Assembly: GCF_030824435.1 (NCBI RefSeq)
Contig: NZ_JAVBXS010000095.1
Span: 1-64,000 of the forward strand
Reading direction: 5' to 3'
DNA: 64,000 nucleotides
DNA from: Rheinheimera sp.
Lineage (GTDB): Bacteria; Pseudomonadota; Gammaproteobacteria; Enterobacterales; Alteromonadaceae
The position numbers and the translations under genes were made by a program. Each line of letters begins with the position of its first letter. Positions within the stretch are counted from its first letter, which is position 1. Below are positions 9,119-17,905 of this stretch, piece by piece. A model generated the notes under the pieces. The model worked only from the letters and a program-made list of their open reading frames with translations, ran no database searches and had not been told where the DNA came from.

Positions 9119-10291
9119 ATGAAAAAGACGGCTGTTTTGCTGACTTTATTTTGCTTTTTTGCTGGAGGTGCTCCGGTGACGGCCACTGAACTTACTATCG
9201 CTACTTTTAACGTCAGTATGGAAGCGGAAAACTATGTGGAAAAAGGCCAGCCTTTGGGACCACAAGTGTTGTCAACACGCCTGCAACAAGGCGACAATCC
9301 ACAAATCAAAAATATCGCCGCTATTATTCAGCAGGTGCGGCCAGATGTTATTTTGCTAAACGAATTTGACTACATTCAAGATCCCAAAGCCGGTGTGCAG
9401 CTGTTTATTGACAATTACCTTGCCAAACCACAACAAGGCGGCAAACCGCTGAATTATCCTTATTTTTATTACAACACCGTCAATACCGGCCAGCCCAGCG
9501 GTTTTGATTTAAATAACGATGGCAAAATAAATACGCCTGGTGAAGACGCCTGGGGTTTTGGCAAATATCCCGGCCAATATGGCATGGTGCTGCTGTCGCG
9601 TTTTCCAATAAACGCGCAACAAGTGCGTACTTTTCAGCATTTTAAATGGAAAGATATGCCAGGCCACAAAACCACGGTAAAAGCCGATGGCAGCCCCTGG
9701 TTTAGTAAAGATGCCTGGCAACAGATGCCACTTTCCAGTAAATCCCATTGGGATATACCGCTGAACGTTAACGGTAAAACTTTGCATATTCTGGCCAGTC
9801 ATCCTACTCCGCCGGTATTTGACGGCGCAGAAAACCGCAATGGCCACCGCAACCATGACGAAGTGCGTTTTTGGGTTGATTATCTGTCGGGTGAGGACTA
9901 CATCTATGACGATAAGGGCCATAAAGGTGGTTATCAAACCAAAGCACCTTTTGTGATTCTGGGTGATTTAAACTCATCTCCAGCAGAAGGTGATGCCTTT
10001 CGTGATGCCATTCAAGCGCTTATCCAGCACCCGCTGGTGAACGGCGCGCCCACTCCCACCAGCAAAGGTGGCGAGCTTCACAGTCCAACAAATCCCCATG
10101 CCGCCTCACACACAGCAGGCTGGCGGATGAGAGCCGATTATGTGTTGCCTTCCAAAGCCGGTATCAGCGTCAAACTGAAACAAAGTGGCGTGTTCTGGCC
10201 AGCGCCTGGCGAGCCTTTACATGAAGTGGTGAATAGCCGCGGTGCCAGCTCTGATCATCGTTTGGTCTGGCTAAAACTAAGTCTGGACTAA
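9119..10291 (+). CDS. Secreted endonuclease/exonuclease/phosphatase-family protein
   Basis: A 390-residue exported protein. A signal peptide (VLLTLFCFFAGGAPVTA) precedes an EEP-fold domain. Visible family motifs are the N-terminal TIATFNVSMEAE, metal-binding NEFD (PDVILLNEFDY), HILASHPTPP, ILGDLNSSP (the catalytic DxN) and the C-terminal SSDHRLVWL (catalytic DH). The fold covers DNase I-like nucleases and phosphodiesterases or phosphatases; an exported member may act on extracellular nucleic acid or phosphate esters, which is an inference. The gene is monocistronic, with a terminator 90 bp downstream. Confidence 0.88.
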   Translation: MKKTAVLLTLFCFFAGGAPVTATELTIATFNVSMEAENYVEKGQPLGPQVLSTRLQQGDNPQIKNIAAIIQQVRPDVILLNEFDYIQDPKAGVQLFIDNYLAKPQQGGKPLNYPYFYYNTVNTGQPSGFDLNNDGKINTPGEDAWGFGKYPGQYGMVLLSRFPINAQQVRTFQHFKWKDMPGHKTTVKADGSPWFSKDAWQQMPLSSKSHWDIPLNVNGKTLHILASHPTPPVFDGAENRNGHRNHDEVRFWVDYLSGEDYIYDDKGHKGGYQTKAPFVILGDLNSSPAEGDAFRDAIQALIQHPLVNGAPTPTSKGGELHSPTNPHAASHTAGWRMRADYVLPSKAGISVKLKQSGVFWPAPGEPLHEVVNSRGASSDHRLVWLKLSLD

Positions 10292-10380
10292 CAATGCCGG
10301 GCTTGTTGGGTCTCTGAAGCAGAGGCTGCTTTTTACATCAGCGAAGTTTCAGCCTGAATAAACAAAGTTTATCAGCAATA

Positions 10381-10408
10381 AAAAAGCGCCAAAAAAGGCG
10401 CTTTTTTA
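10381..10408 (+). terminator. Bidirectional rho-independent terminator
   Basis: The stem AGCGCC-aaaaaa-GGCGCT is flanked by an A tract and TTTTTT. It lies between the convergent EEP gene and gpt and can serve both. Confidence 0.8.
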
Positions 10409-10433
10409 TTATTTTAGCTTTCACCCTGCCGGC

Positions 10434-10904
10434 TTATTGCTCTGCCAGCGGCTGGCTATAAGCCAGCTCCATATCCCATGGCAACTGGATCCAGGTGTCC
10501 TGCTCTATGTCAGTGACGTATTTGTCTACCAAAGGTTTGCCTTGTGGTTTGGCATACACAGTGACAAAACAGGCTTGCGGGAAATGTTCACGCAGTGCTT
10601 TGGCCGTTTCGCCTGTGTCGACTAAATCGTCGACAATCAGCAGCTTAGGGCTGTCTTTTAACGCAGCGTCTTTTAAAATTTTCAGTTCACGCTGCTGGTC
10701 ATGGTCGTAGCTCGACACACAAATGCTGTCTACTACCCGGATATTCAGCTCACGCGCCAGAATAGCAGCTGGCACCAGGCCACCACGACTCACCGCCACT
10801 ATGCTGTCAAAACCACCATCCAGACATAACTTGGCCAGCTCTTTGGTGGCACGGTGAAAAGCTTCCCATGACACATAAAACATTTTATTGCTGCAAAGTG
10901 ACAT
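10434..10904 (-). CDS. gpt: Xanthine phosphoribosyltransferase
   Basis: A 156-residue protein, near the 152 of E. coli Gpt, which converts xanthine, guanine and hypoxanthine plus PRPP to nucleotides. The type I PRTase motif VVDSICVSSYDHDQQRELK and the PRPP loop LLIVDDLVDTGETAKA are present, as is AVSRGGLVPAAILARELNI. The ATG at 10904 has AAGGA at good spacing, and the sequence from there aligns with Gpt; residues upstream in the same frame have no counterpart. That AAGGA overlaps the deoD stop, so translation is probably coupled. It is the last gene of deoB-deoD-gpt. Confidence 0.93.
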   Translation of the reverse strand: MSLCSNKMFYVSWEAFHRATKELAKLCLDGGFDSIVAVSRGGLVPAAILARELNIRVVDSICVSSYDHDQQRELKILKDAALKDSPKLLIVDDLVDTGETAKALREHFPQACFVTVYAKPQGKPLVDKYVTDIEQDTWIQLPWDMELAYSQPLAEQ

Positions 10905-10914
10905 ACAAAGTTCC

Positions 10915-11616
10915 TTATGCCAGCGCCAAAGCGATTTCAACCATCTCGTTAAAGCTGGTCTGACGCTCATCCGGGCTTAATGACTCGCCGGTACGGATAT
11001 GATCAGACACTGTCATAATGGCCAGAGCATTGATGCCATATTCAGCAGCAACACCGTATAAACCGGCCGCTTCCATTTCCACCCCTAAAATGCCGTATTT
11101 TTCCAGCGTATCAAACAGCGTGGCATCCGGGTTATAAAATAAATCAGAGGTAAAAACGTTACCTACTTTGACACCGATGTTTTTGGCGCGCGCTGCAGTG
11201 ACAGCACGTTCCAGCAAATCAAAACTGGCTAAAGCGGCAAAATCCATACCTTGCAGACGGTTGCGGTTCACTGCTGAGTCTGTGCTGGCGCCCATCGCAA
11301 TCACAACTTCACGCACTTTGACCGACAGTGGTAAACCACCACAAGAGCCAATACGGATAATGTTTTTAACACCATAAAACTTCACCAGTTCAGTGGCATA
11401 AATAGACATCGAAGGCACGCCCATGCCAGAGCCCATCACGCTGACGTCTTTGCCGTTATATTTGCCGGTAAAACCGTACATGTTACGTACTGTGTTCACA
11501 CATTTTACGTCGGTTAAAAATGTGTCGGCGATATGTTTGGCACGCAGCGGATCGCCCGGCATTAAAACTGTGGCTGCAAAAGCGTCTACATCAGCGTGGA
11601 TATGTGGAGTGGTCAT
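10915..11616 (-). CDS. deoD: Purine-nucleoside phosphorylase DeoD-type
   Basis: A 233-residue protein of the hexameric PNP-I family (E. coli DeoD is 239). It phosphorolyses purine (deoxy)nucleosides to base and (deoxy)ribose-1-phosphate. Motifs include [25 protein letters not shown] at the N-terminus (phosphate-binding Arg in GDPLR), [19 protein letters not shown] with the catalytic region, and [10 protein letters not shown] with the acid that protonates N7. It sits 17 bp after deoB and 10 bp before gpt on the same strand. The operon funnels nucleosides to pentose phosphates and rescued bases. Confidence 0.96.
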   Translation of the reverse strand: MTTPHIHADVDAFAATVLMPGDPLRAKHIADTFLTDVKCVNTVRNMYGFTGKYNGKDVSVMGSGMGVPSMSIYATELVKFYGVKNIIRIGSCGGLPLSVKVREVVIAMGASTDSAVNRNRLQGMDFAALASFDLLERAVTAARAKNIGVKVGNVFTSDLFYNPDATLFDTLEKYGILGVEMEAAGLYGVAAEYGINALAIMTVSDHIRTGESLSPDERQTSFNEMVEIALALA

Positions 11617-11633
11617 CAGTTATCTCTTATTTG

Positions 11634-12851
11634 TTAGATTTTAATGCGGGTCTGGGCTAAAAAGGACTCACCATAAGCCAGTTTTTCCAGACCAAAAAAT
11701 TCGGCCAGCGTCTGGCCCATATCAGCAAAACTTTGCCTTTCTGCCAGATTTACCGGCGCTACCTGCGGGCCGCTAAATAACACAGGCACATATTCGCGGG
11801 TATGTTCGGTGCCAACCCAGGTTGGATCACAACCATGATCGGCAGTCATTAACAACACTGAATTTTCATCAAGCGCAGCCGTTATTTCCGGCAGGCGGCT
11901 GTCAAAATATTCCAGCGCTTCACCATAACCAATTGGGTCGCGGCGATGGCCATAGTTCTGATCAAAATCCACCAGATTGGTAAATATCAGGCTGCGATCC
12001 GGCGCTTTGGCGTATTCTTGCAAAGTGGTATCCACCAGCGCCGCCAAACCATTGGCTTTGACTGCTTTGCTGATGCCCTGATGGGCATAAATATCGGCAA
12101 TTTTACCAATGCTAATCACAGTGCCACCGGCTTGTGTCAGCTTATCCAGCAGCGTTGGCGCCGGAGGTAACACCGAATAATCTTTACGGTTGCCGGTACG
12201 GGCGTAATTTTGTGCGTTGTCGCCTAAAAAGGGACGTGCTATCACCCGTCCTATATTGTAAGGGTCCAGCAACTCTCTGGCGACTTCACAAAAGTGGTAG
12301 AGTTTGTCTAAGCCAAAATGTTCTTCATGCGCCGCTACCTGAAACACACTGTCGGCCGAGGTGTAACAAATTGGCATGCCGCTTTGTACATGTTCATCAC
12401 CAAGTTTTACCAGAATATCTGTGCCTGAAGCGTGGCAATTACCCAAAATACCGGCAACGCCTGTACGCAGGCATAACTCGTCGATTAACTCTTGTGGGAA
12501 ACTCTGTTGTTTGTTGTGAAAATAACCCCAGTCAAACAACACAGGCACACCGGCAATTTCCCAGTGCCCACTTGGGGTGTCTTTACCACTGGAGAGTTCT
12601 GCTGCAAAACCATAAGCGCCTTGTACCGGCTCCAGATCGGCCACAGCGGCAATTTCAGAAGAAGCGGCAAAAGCGGCTTTAACTAAGCCTAATCTGGCCA
12701 GGTTAGGCAACGCCAGTTGCCGGCCTTTGGCATTGGCAAAGGCGCGGGCTATGCTGCTAAAGGTATTGGCGCCGGCATCCCCAAATTTTTCGGCGTCCGG
12801 TGCACTGCCAATACCAAAACTATCCAGCACCAGAATAATTGCTTTTGTCAT
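11634..12851 (-). CDS. deoB: Phosphopentomutase
   Basis: A 405-residue protein (E. coli DeoB is 407), an alkaline-phosphatase-superfamily enzyme with two Mn2+ ions that interconverts (deoxy)ribose-1- and -5-phosphate. [17 protein letters not shown] carries the N-terminal metal Asp, [12 protein letters not shown] the phosphorylated Thr region, and [13 protein letters not shown] and [11 protein letters not shown] the C-terminal metal ligands. The ATG at 12851 follows GAGG at ideal spacing and begins [12 protein letters not shown]; the 31 in-frame codons upstream have no family counterpart. It is the first gene of deoB-deoD-gpt. No deoC or deoA is present here. Confidence 0.95.
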   Translation of the reverse strand: MTKAIILVLDSFGIGSAPDAEKFGDAGANTFSSIARAFANAKGRQLALPNLARLGLVKAAFAASSEIAAVADLEPVQGAYGFAAELSSGKDTPSGHWEIAGVPVLFDWGYFHNKQQSFPQELIDELCLRTGVAGILGNCHASGTDILVKLGDEHVQSGMPICYTSADSVFQVAAHEEHFGLDKLYHFCEVARELLDPYNIGRVIARPFLGDNAQNYARTGNRKDYSVLPPAPTLLDKLTQAGGTVISIGKIADIYAHQGISKAVKANGLAALVDTTLQEYAKAPDRSLIFTNLVDFDQNYGHRRDPIGYGEALEYFDSRLPEITAALDENSVLLMTADHGCDPTWVGTEHTREYVPVLFSGPQVAPVNLAERQSFADMGQTLAEFFGLEKLAYGESFLAQTRIKI

Positions 12852-13189
12852 CGTTATTACCTCGGTTGACTCTGTACCACAGCAGTTGCAACAGCAACGC
12901 CAGAATATAAGGGTAAGAACATCAGTCCATACTGCAGCAGCCATCCTTAAAGATAGCCCAGAGTCCTTCGCTTATGCATCTGGCCTGAGCTTCAGATAGA
13001 AAATAGTCGGATGGAGAAAAACCATCCGCAGATCCGGCCAGTCAGAGCACAAAAATAAAAAGGGCACGCAGCTTAGAACGAAACAAAAATTTTAGCAATC
13101 CCTGCAGAAATGCCGGCGCTCAGACCGTTGTTTTTACCACAAAATCAGCAAACAACAACCCGTGGTTTTGTCACAGTCTTGCCCTTCTG
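12852..13189. other. Intergenic region, deoB promoter side
   Basis: About 340 bases between the divergent deoB and the moa operon leader. The left half should hold the deoB promoter on the minus strand. No ORF with a credible start and no recognisable RNA is seen here. The moa regulatory elements begin at 13190. Confidence 0.4.
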
Positions 13190-13205
13190 TACCCCCAAGG
13201 GAGTA
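13190..13205 (+). promoter_or_regulatory. Candidate NarL/NarP 7-2-7 site upstream of moaA
   Basis: TACCCCCAAGGGAGTA is an inverted pair of heptamers separated by 2 bp. Against the NarL/NarP consensus TACYYMT-N2-AKRRGTA it matches at 12 of 14 positions, differing only at the inner base of each half. It lies about 216 bp before moaA, upstream of the candidate riboswitch. Nitrate control of cofactor synthesis would fit a cell that also encodes NarX/NarL and NarG. Confidence 0.6.
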
Positions 13206-13249
13206 GCCAATGACCCCCTTCAAGGTCATAACAATCGGTGGTCTTGCGC

Positions 13250-13402
13250 TCTAACATAAGCACAACGCCGAGCTGTGTAAGCTAAGTCCTGATGTTCAGG
13301 ATAAGTGATTACCCTTTGTAATCCGCCTGCAGCAGCCGTGGCAATTGGGCCACCGGGCCTGACGGGAAACGGTCAGACCTCCCCACTCTGGAAAGGTGTG
13401 TT
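13250..13402 (+). ncRNA. Candidate molybdenum-cofactor (Moco) riboswitch
   Basis: The leader directly before moaA is rich in nested stems. GATTAC/GTAATC lies around 13307-13323, GTGGC/GCCAC around 13339-13354, and CTGAC/GTCAG around 13360-13377. Next come the single-stranded-looking GACCTCCCC and GGAAAGG segments close to the start codon. A CCUCCC...GAAAGG 3' core immediately before moaA resembles the Moco RNA motif of gammaproteobacterial moaA leaders, as I remember it. GAAAGG also serves as the ribosome binding site, suggesting translational control. The identification is by pattern and context; no covariance search was run and the 5' boundary is approximate. Confidence 0.55.
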
Positions 13403-13405
13403 GTG

Positions 13406-14377
13406 ATGCTTCAAGATCAATTTAACCGTCGTTTCAGCTACTTAAGGCTGTCGCTGACGGAAAGTTGCAACTTTCGTTGCAGCTACTGCCTGCCAGATGG
13501 CAACGAATGCCAAAGCCGCAGTGAAGAACTGACGCTACCGGAAATTAAACGGCTGGTCACCGCCTTTGCCCTTTGTGGCACCCGCAAAATTCGCCTGACC
13601 GGCGGTGAACCCAGTTTGCGTCGCGATTTAACTGAAATTATTGCCACCTGCAAAGCAGTGCCTGGCATTGAACAGGTGGCGATGACCACCAATGGTTACC
13701 GGCTGAAACGGGATATTCAAAGTTGGCTGGACGCCGGACTGGATGCACTGAATGTCAGTGTCGACAGTCTGGACCCCGCCACTTTTGCGCTGGTGACAGG
13801 TCAGGACAAACTGCCGGATATTCTCGAAGGCATTGAATTGGCAAGTAGCCTCGGCATTAAAAAACTTAAACTCAATACAGTGCTGCTGCGCCAGCATAAC
13901 GCCGGTGCATTGCCCGACTTTATGGCTTTTGTCAAAAACCGTGCTGTCACTTTACGTTTTATTGAACTGATGCAAACCGGCGACAACAATGCTTTTTTTG
14001 CCCGTCAGCACTTATCAGGTGACAACATCAAACAGCAACTGCTCGCTGCCGGCTGGTTATTGGGGGTGAAAGACGCCCACGCCGGGCCTGCACAGGAGTT
14101 TTTCCATCCAGCACATCAAGGCGGCATTGGACTTATCATGCCGTACAGCAAAGACTTTTGTGCCGACTGCAACAGACTCAGGGTATCGAGTCTTGGCGAG
14201 TTATTTCTTTGTCTTTTTACCGAACAACACCGCAGTTTACGCCATTTGCTGGCGCAGGATGAACCCGAACAAATCCGGCAGTTTTTACAGCACAGCCTGC
14301 TCTTTAAAAGCAGCAGTCATTCACTTGCTGAACAAAAAACCGGAGCCACCCGTCATCTGGCGATGATTGGCGGTTAA
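13406..14377 (+). CDS. moaA: GTP 3',8-cyclase MoaA
   Basis: A 323-residue radical SAM enzyme that makes 3',8-cH2GTP, the first step of Moco synthesis. The N-terminal [4Fe-4S] cluster motif is CNFRCSYC (C21, C25, C28), with the SAM-binding LTGGEPSLRRD after it. The C-terminal cluster is CADCNRLRVSSLGELFLC, and the chain ends with the conserved GG needed with MoaC. GTG at 13403 and ATG at 13406 are adjacent; ATG is chosen, with GAAAGG upstream. It is the first gene of the Moco/mod operon. Confidence 0.96.
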   Translation: MLQDQFNRRFSYLRLSLTESCNFRCSYCLPDGNECQSRSEELTLPEIKRLVTAFALCGTRKIRLTGGEPSLRRDLTEIIATCKAVPGIEQVAMTTNGYRLKRDIQSWLDAGLDALNVSVDSLDPATFALVTGQDKLPDILEGIELASSLGIKKLKLNTVLLRQHNAGALPDFMAFVKNRAVTLRFIELMQTGDNNAFFARQHLSGDNIKQQLLAAGWLLGVKDAHAGPAQEFFHPAHQGGIGLIMPYSKDFCADCNRLRVSSLGELFLCLFTEQHRSLRHLLAQDEPEQIRQFLQHSLLFKSSSHSLAEQKTGATRHLAMIGG

Positions 14378-14487
14378 CCCCTTGCGGGTTCATACACAAA
14401 GCGCAAAAGCAACAATCAGGCCGGGGTTTGACAGTGTTTCAGCACAGGCTGAACTCAGCAAAAACACCGGTTTATGGCAGGTAGTTT

Positions 14488-15138
14488 ATGACAAATCAAC
14501 ACCAGCTCAGTGCAACAGCACAACAGCAAAAACCAACAACACAGCTGCAAAGCGCCATTATTCTGGCCGGCGGCCGCTCCAGCCGGATGGGCCAGGATAA
14601 AGCGCTGCTGAAACTGGACGGTGACAGCCAGCTCTGCCGAACCGTTGCACTGGCCAAAGCTGCAGGCTGCGATCAAATTCTGATTAGCCGCAACCAGCCC
14701 GGTTTTATTAACGACCTTTATCCGGATGCCGGCCCGCTGGCTGGTATTCAGGCTGCTTTGCTGCAGGTACATGCCAGCCAGTGCCTGATTTTACCTGTCG
14801 ACACGCCGCTGCTAAACGCAGCGCTGTTAACTTTGCTGCTGCAATATCCTTGTGCTTGTTTTGCCGGTTCACCTTTACCTGCAGTGATCCCAACGAATCA
14901 GCAGGTGAAACACTGGCTGGCCAAAACGCTGCAACACAACACAAGCGCGGCAAAAAACAACAACACCACATCGGGCTTGTCAGTCACTGCATTGCTTCAG
15001 CAATTTGGGGTACAACAACTGCCTTGCCCTACCCCTGCTGCGTTGTTGAATACCAATACACCTGGTGAGTGGCAACTTGCCTTGCAACAACATCAGCACC
15101 TGAACCCGGAGGCAAGCCGTTATGGCCAAAATACCTAA
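14488..15138 (+). CDS. mobA: Molybdenum cofactor guanylyltransferase MobA
   Basis: A 216-residue nucleotidyltransferase that joins GMP to Mo-molybdopterin, giving the bis-MGD needed by NarG-type enzymes. After a Gln/Thr-rich extension of about 21 residues comes the signature LAGGRSSRMGQDKALLKL, then the metal-binding PVDTPLL and a MobA C-terminus (LLNTNTPGEW). It lies 110 bp after moaA; the 3' end overlaps moaB by 17 bases. A second low-complexity insert (HNTSAAKNNNTTSG) interrupts the C-terminal half. mobB is not nearby. Confidence 0.92.
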   Translation: MTNQHQLSATAQQQKPTTQLQSAIILAGGRSSRMGQDKALLKLDGDSQLCRTVALAKAAGCDQILISRNQPGFINDLYPDAGPLAGIQAALLQVHASQCLILPVDTPLLNAALLTLLLQYPCACFAGSPLPAVIPTNQQVKHWLAKTLQHNTSAAKNNNTTSGLSVTALLQQFGVQQLPCPTPAALLNTNTPGEWQLALQQHQHLNPEASRYGQNT

Positions 15139-15709
15139 AGTTTTCCAGCCGCTGACTGTTGCAGTGCTGACTATTTCCAACCGCCATACCGCAGAAAGTG
15201 ACAGCAGCGGCGATTTGTTGTGTCAGCTGTTATCGGATGCCGGTCATCTGCCGCAGCACCGTGCCATAGTGCCATCAGCGCTGTATCAAATCCGCGCTGC
15301 GGTGTCGCAACTTATTTGTGATAACAACCATCAGGTGATACTGCTAAGCGGCGGTACCGGCTTTGCGCCAGACAACTGTACTGTCGCCGCCATCAGCGTG
15401 TTATTTGACCAAAAAATTGAAGGTTTTGGTGAACTGTTCCGCCAGCTGTCTTTTGCCGACATTGGCAGCGCCGCCCTGCAATCCAACGCAGTGGCCGGCC
15501 TTGCCAACCATAAACTGCTGGTGGCGATGCCGGGTTCACCTGCGGCCTGCCAACTGGCGATGCAACAGCTGGTGTTGCCCCAGCTCGACGCCCGGCAAGG
15601 GCCTTGTAATTTTGTGCCACAACTGGGGCCAGCACAGCATCAACCAGCCGCAGGCAAGCAACTGCCAGAGCAACAATTCTGTTGCCAACACAACTCACAA
15701 CAGGAGTGA
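15122..15709 (+). CDS. moaB: Molybdenum cofactor biosynthesis protein MoaB
   Basis: A 195-residue MoaB/Mog-superfamily protein. In E. coli MoaB is dispensable because Mog does the adenylylation of molybdopterin. Visible are LTISNRHTAESDSSGDLL, the phosphate-binding SGGTGFAPDNCTVAAI, GFGELFRQLSF, and VAMPGSPAACQLA. The Gln-rich C-terminal 25 residues exceed the usual length of about 170. It overlaps mobA by 17 bases, and its stop lies within the Shine-Dalgarno of moaC. A separate mog gene at 56429-56962 more likely provides the adenylyltransferase activity. Confidence 0.9.
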   Translation: MAKIPKVFQPLTVAVLTISNRHTAESDSSGDLLCQLLSDAGHLPQHRAIVPSALYQIRAAVSQLICDNNHQVILLSGGTGFAPDNCTVAAISVLFDQKIEGFGELFRQLSFADIGSAALQSNAVAGLANHKLLVAMPGSPAACQLAMQQLVLPQLDARQGPCNFVPQLGPAQHQPAAGKQLPEQQFCCQHNSQQE

Positions 15710-15714
15710 TACAG

Positions 15715-16305
15715 ATGAAAGATTATGCAGGGCTGACTCATCTGAACCAGGACGGCAGCGCCCGGATGGTTGATGTTGGCGCTAAAAACCACAGTCAGCG
15801 TCAGGCTGTGGCTTCGGCACTGGTGCAAACCACACCAGAAGTGATTGATTTATTGTTATCTGCCAGCTTAAAAAAAGGTGATGCTCTGGCCTGCGCCCGC
15901 ATTGCCGGCATTATGGCAGCAAAAAAAACCAGTGATCTGATCCCGTTATGTCATCCGCTGGCACTTAGCAAAGTAGCCATTGAATTTAGCCCCGACATCA
16001 AACTGGGCACGCTTCGGATCAGCGCCACCTGCGCCGTCAACGGCAATACCGGCGTGGAAATGGAAGCTTTAACAGCAGCAGCCGTTGCCGCTCTGACTAT
16101 TCACGATATGTGTAAAGCGCTGGATCCGGCGCTGGTGGTCAGCAATATTCAGCTGGAAGAAAAAACCGGTGGTAAATCAGGGCATTGGCAAAGAGCGGTT
16201 TATTTACAACAGCGCGCCGAACTTGTGCAAAACACGCAGCAATACCAGAGCCAGACCCACCATAACCAACCGGCCTCAGCCGCCAGGGAGCACATTGATG
16301 ATTAA
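15715..16305 (+). CDS. moaC: Cyclic pyranopterin monophosphate synthase MoaC
   Basis: A 196-residue protein that turns the MoaA product into cPMP. Motifs: HLNQDGSARMVDVG at the N-terminus, ARIAGIMAAKKTSDLIPLCHPL (active-site His), GNTGVEMEALTAAAVAALTI and DMCKALDP with the catalytic Lys and Asp, and EKTGGKSG. The ATG at 15715 has AGGAG at good spacing. About 35 extra residues beyond the usual C-terminus are polar (NTQQYQSQTHHNQPAS) and lack similarity to the family. It overlaps moaD by 8 bases. Confidence 0.95.
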   Translation: MKDYAGLTHLNQDGSARMVDVGAKNHSQRQAVASALVQTTPEVIDLLLSASLKKGDALACARIAGIMAAKKTSDLIPLCHPLALSKVAIEFSPDIKLGTLRISATCAVNGNTGVEMEALTAAAVAALTIHDMCKALDPALVVSNIQLEEKTGGKSGHWQRAVYLQQRAELVQNTQQYQSQTHHNQPASAAREHIDD

Positions 16306-16546
16306 AATCCTGTTTTTTGGTGCACTGCGCGAAAGACTACAATGTGCCAATCTGAGTTTCGAGCTCAACAGCCCCTGCACAGTGGCCGATGTAATGGCTC
16401 AACTGCGTCAGCGCTCACCGTTATTTGCCGATGCTTTGCTGGACGCCAATCTGCTTTATGCACTGAATCAGCAGCTGTGTGATGTGCAGACTCAGGTGCA
16501 AAGCGGTGATGAAGTGGCGTTTTTCCCGCCTGTCACCGGAGGTTAA
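16298..16546 (+). CDS. moaD: Molybdopterin synthase small subunit MoaD
   Basis: An 82-residue ubiquitin-fold sulfur carrier ending in the obligatory GG (FFPPVTGG), whose thiocarboxylate feeds MoaE. The ATG at 16298 follows AGGGAG and overlaps the moaC stop region. The N-terminus IKILFFGALRERL is typical. Activation requires a MoeB-like adenylyltransferase, which is not in this window. It is separated from moaE by one base. Confidence 0.95.
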   Translation: MIKILFFGALRERLQCANLSFELNSPCTVADVMAQLRQRSPLFADALLDANLLYALNQQLCDVQTQVQSGDEVAFFPPVTGG

Positions 16547-16547
16547 G

Positions 16548-17117
16548 ATGACCGCAGTCTTTTTGCCACAACAGGGCAGTACCACCATTGAACCAGCAAC
16601 AACGGCAGATTCAAACCCAGAGCACCTTGCTGCTGCGGCAGACAAGGTTGCCAATCACCACAACAGCGCTATTTATATCAAAGTGCAGATGCAGGATTTT
16701 TCACAACAAGTGCTGTATCAACAACTTGCTGCCACACCTTATTGTGGCGCCGTGGTAACCTTTACCGGGCTGGTACGGGATCACCCGGAGCTGCAGTTAC
16801 AAGCGCTGGAGCTGGAACATTACCCGGGCATGACAGAAAAAGCGCTGCAGCAAATTGCAACAGAAGCAGCGCAAAGATTTGAATTAAAAGCTATTTCAAT
16901 CATTCACCGCGTTGGTTTATTAACTGAAAGGGAACAAATAGTGTTTGTTGGTGTGGCCTCGGCGCACAGAAGCAGCGCTTTTGCCGGCGCCGAATTTATT
17001 ATGGATTATTTAAAAACCCGGGCGCCTATCTGGAAAAAACAACACGACAGTCAGGGTTCGGCCTGGGTCGAAGCCAAAGCCTCAGATACAGTGCAACAGC
17101 AGCGGTGGCAACCATGA
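16548..17117 (+). CDS. moaE: Molybdopterin synthase catalytic subunit MoaE
   Basis: A 189-residue protein that inserts two sulfurs into cPMP with MoaD. The conserved core starts near VQMQDFSQQVLYQQL (around residue 45) and includes GAVVTFTGLVRD, LELEHYPGMTEKAL, HRVGLL, VASAHRSSAF and the catalytic lysine segment MDYLKTRAPIWKK. The ATG at 16548 follows GGAGG and gives an N-terminal extension of about 40 residues absent from E. coli MoaE (about 150 residues). An internal start is possible but has no better ribosome site. The stop overlaps the modA ATG. Confidence 0.93.
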   Translation: MTAVFLPQQGSTTIEPATTADSNPEHLAAAADKVANHHNSAIYIKVQMQDFSQQVLYQQLAATPYCGAVVTFTGLVRDHPELQLQALELEHYPGMTEKALQQIATEAAQRFELKAISIIHRVGLLTEREQIVFVGVASAHRSSAFAGAEFIMDYLKTRAPIWKKQHDSQGSAWVEAKASDTVQQQRWQP

Positions 17118-17905
17118 CATCCCCGTCGCTGTTGCGTTTACCTGCAGTGTTGCGGCTCTGTGTGGTTATTGCCTGTTGCATCTGGCTGCTGCTGAACACC
17201 ACTGTCAAAGCTGCAACACCAGGCAGCCTGGTGCGCATTGCAGCTGCGTCCGATTTACGCGACGCTTTAACGGCCATCAGCCAGCAATTTCAGCAGCACC
17301 ACCCCGACAGCCAACTGGAGCTGGTGTTTGGCTCGTCCGGCAAACTGCAACAACAAATTATGCATGGGGCACCTTTTGACCTTTATCTTGCCGCCGATTT
17401 AAGTTATGCCAATAACTTATGGCAACAAGGTTTTGCGCTGCAGGCGCCTGTGGTACTTGGCAAAGGCCATCTGGTGCTGGTGACCAGAGCTGGTCTTGCT
17501 GCTGCAACTTTGTTAAGCGATCTACAGTCTGCCCGGTTTCGTTTTATTGCCATCGCCGAACCACAACATGCCCCTTATGGCGACAGAGCCAGACAAAGCA
17601 TGAAAAATAGCGGCTTATGGCAGCAGTTAGCCCCCAAAATAGTGTATGGCGAAAATGTCGCCAAAACCTTTGCGCTGGTACAAAGTGGTGCTGCCGATGC
17701 AGCACTGGTGGCCTTGTCATTGCTAAAAAAACCGGGCAATAAACCAAAGTTCCCGGTGATTGACAGCAGCCTGCACCAGCCACTGCAAGCAGCGCTGCTC
17801 AGGCTAAAACATGCCCAAACACCACAGGCTGCACAGTTTTACCATTATCTGCAATCGGCGCAGGCTCAGGCACTGCTGCAACAATATGGTTTTAGTGCAC
17901 CATGA
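17114..17905 (+). CDS. modA: Molybdate ABC transporter substrate-binding protein
   Basis: A 263-residue periplasmic binding protein for molybdate. A signal peptide spans about the first 33 residues (LCVVIACCIWLLLNTTVKAA). The mature part begins VRIAAASDLRDAL, with FGSSGKLQQQI, DLYLAADLSYA and APYGDRARQSM, all ModA hallmarks of oxyanion binding. The ATG at 17114 forms an ATGA overlap with the moaE stop and follows GGTGG; a GTG nine bases upstream is less likely. modB overlaps its stop by 4 bases. Confidence 0.94.
   Translation: MTSPSLLRLPAVLRLCVVIACCIWLLLNTTVKAATPGSLVRIAAASDLRDALTAISQQFQQHHPDSQLELVFGSSGKLQQQIMHGAPFDLYLAADLSYANNLWQQGFALQAPVVLGKGHLVLVTRAGLAAATLLSDLQSARFRFIAIAEPQHAPYGDRARQSMKNSGLWQQLAPKIVYGENVAKTFALVQSGAADAALVALSLLKKPGNKPKFPVIDSSLHQPLQAALLRLKHAQTPQAAQFYHYLQSAQAQALLQQYGFSAP

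Noticed and set aside
9509-9937. Long open frame on the minus strand inside the EEP gene
   Set aside because: No ribosome site and no family features; the opposite-strand gene has complete EEP motifs, so this is a shadow.
12134-12682. Long open frame on the plus strand inside deoB
   Set aside because: Antisense to a fully conserved DeoB; composition is not protein-like.
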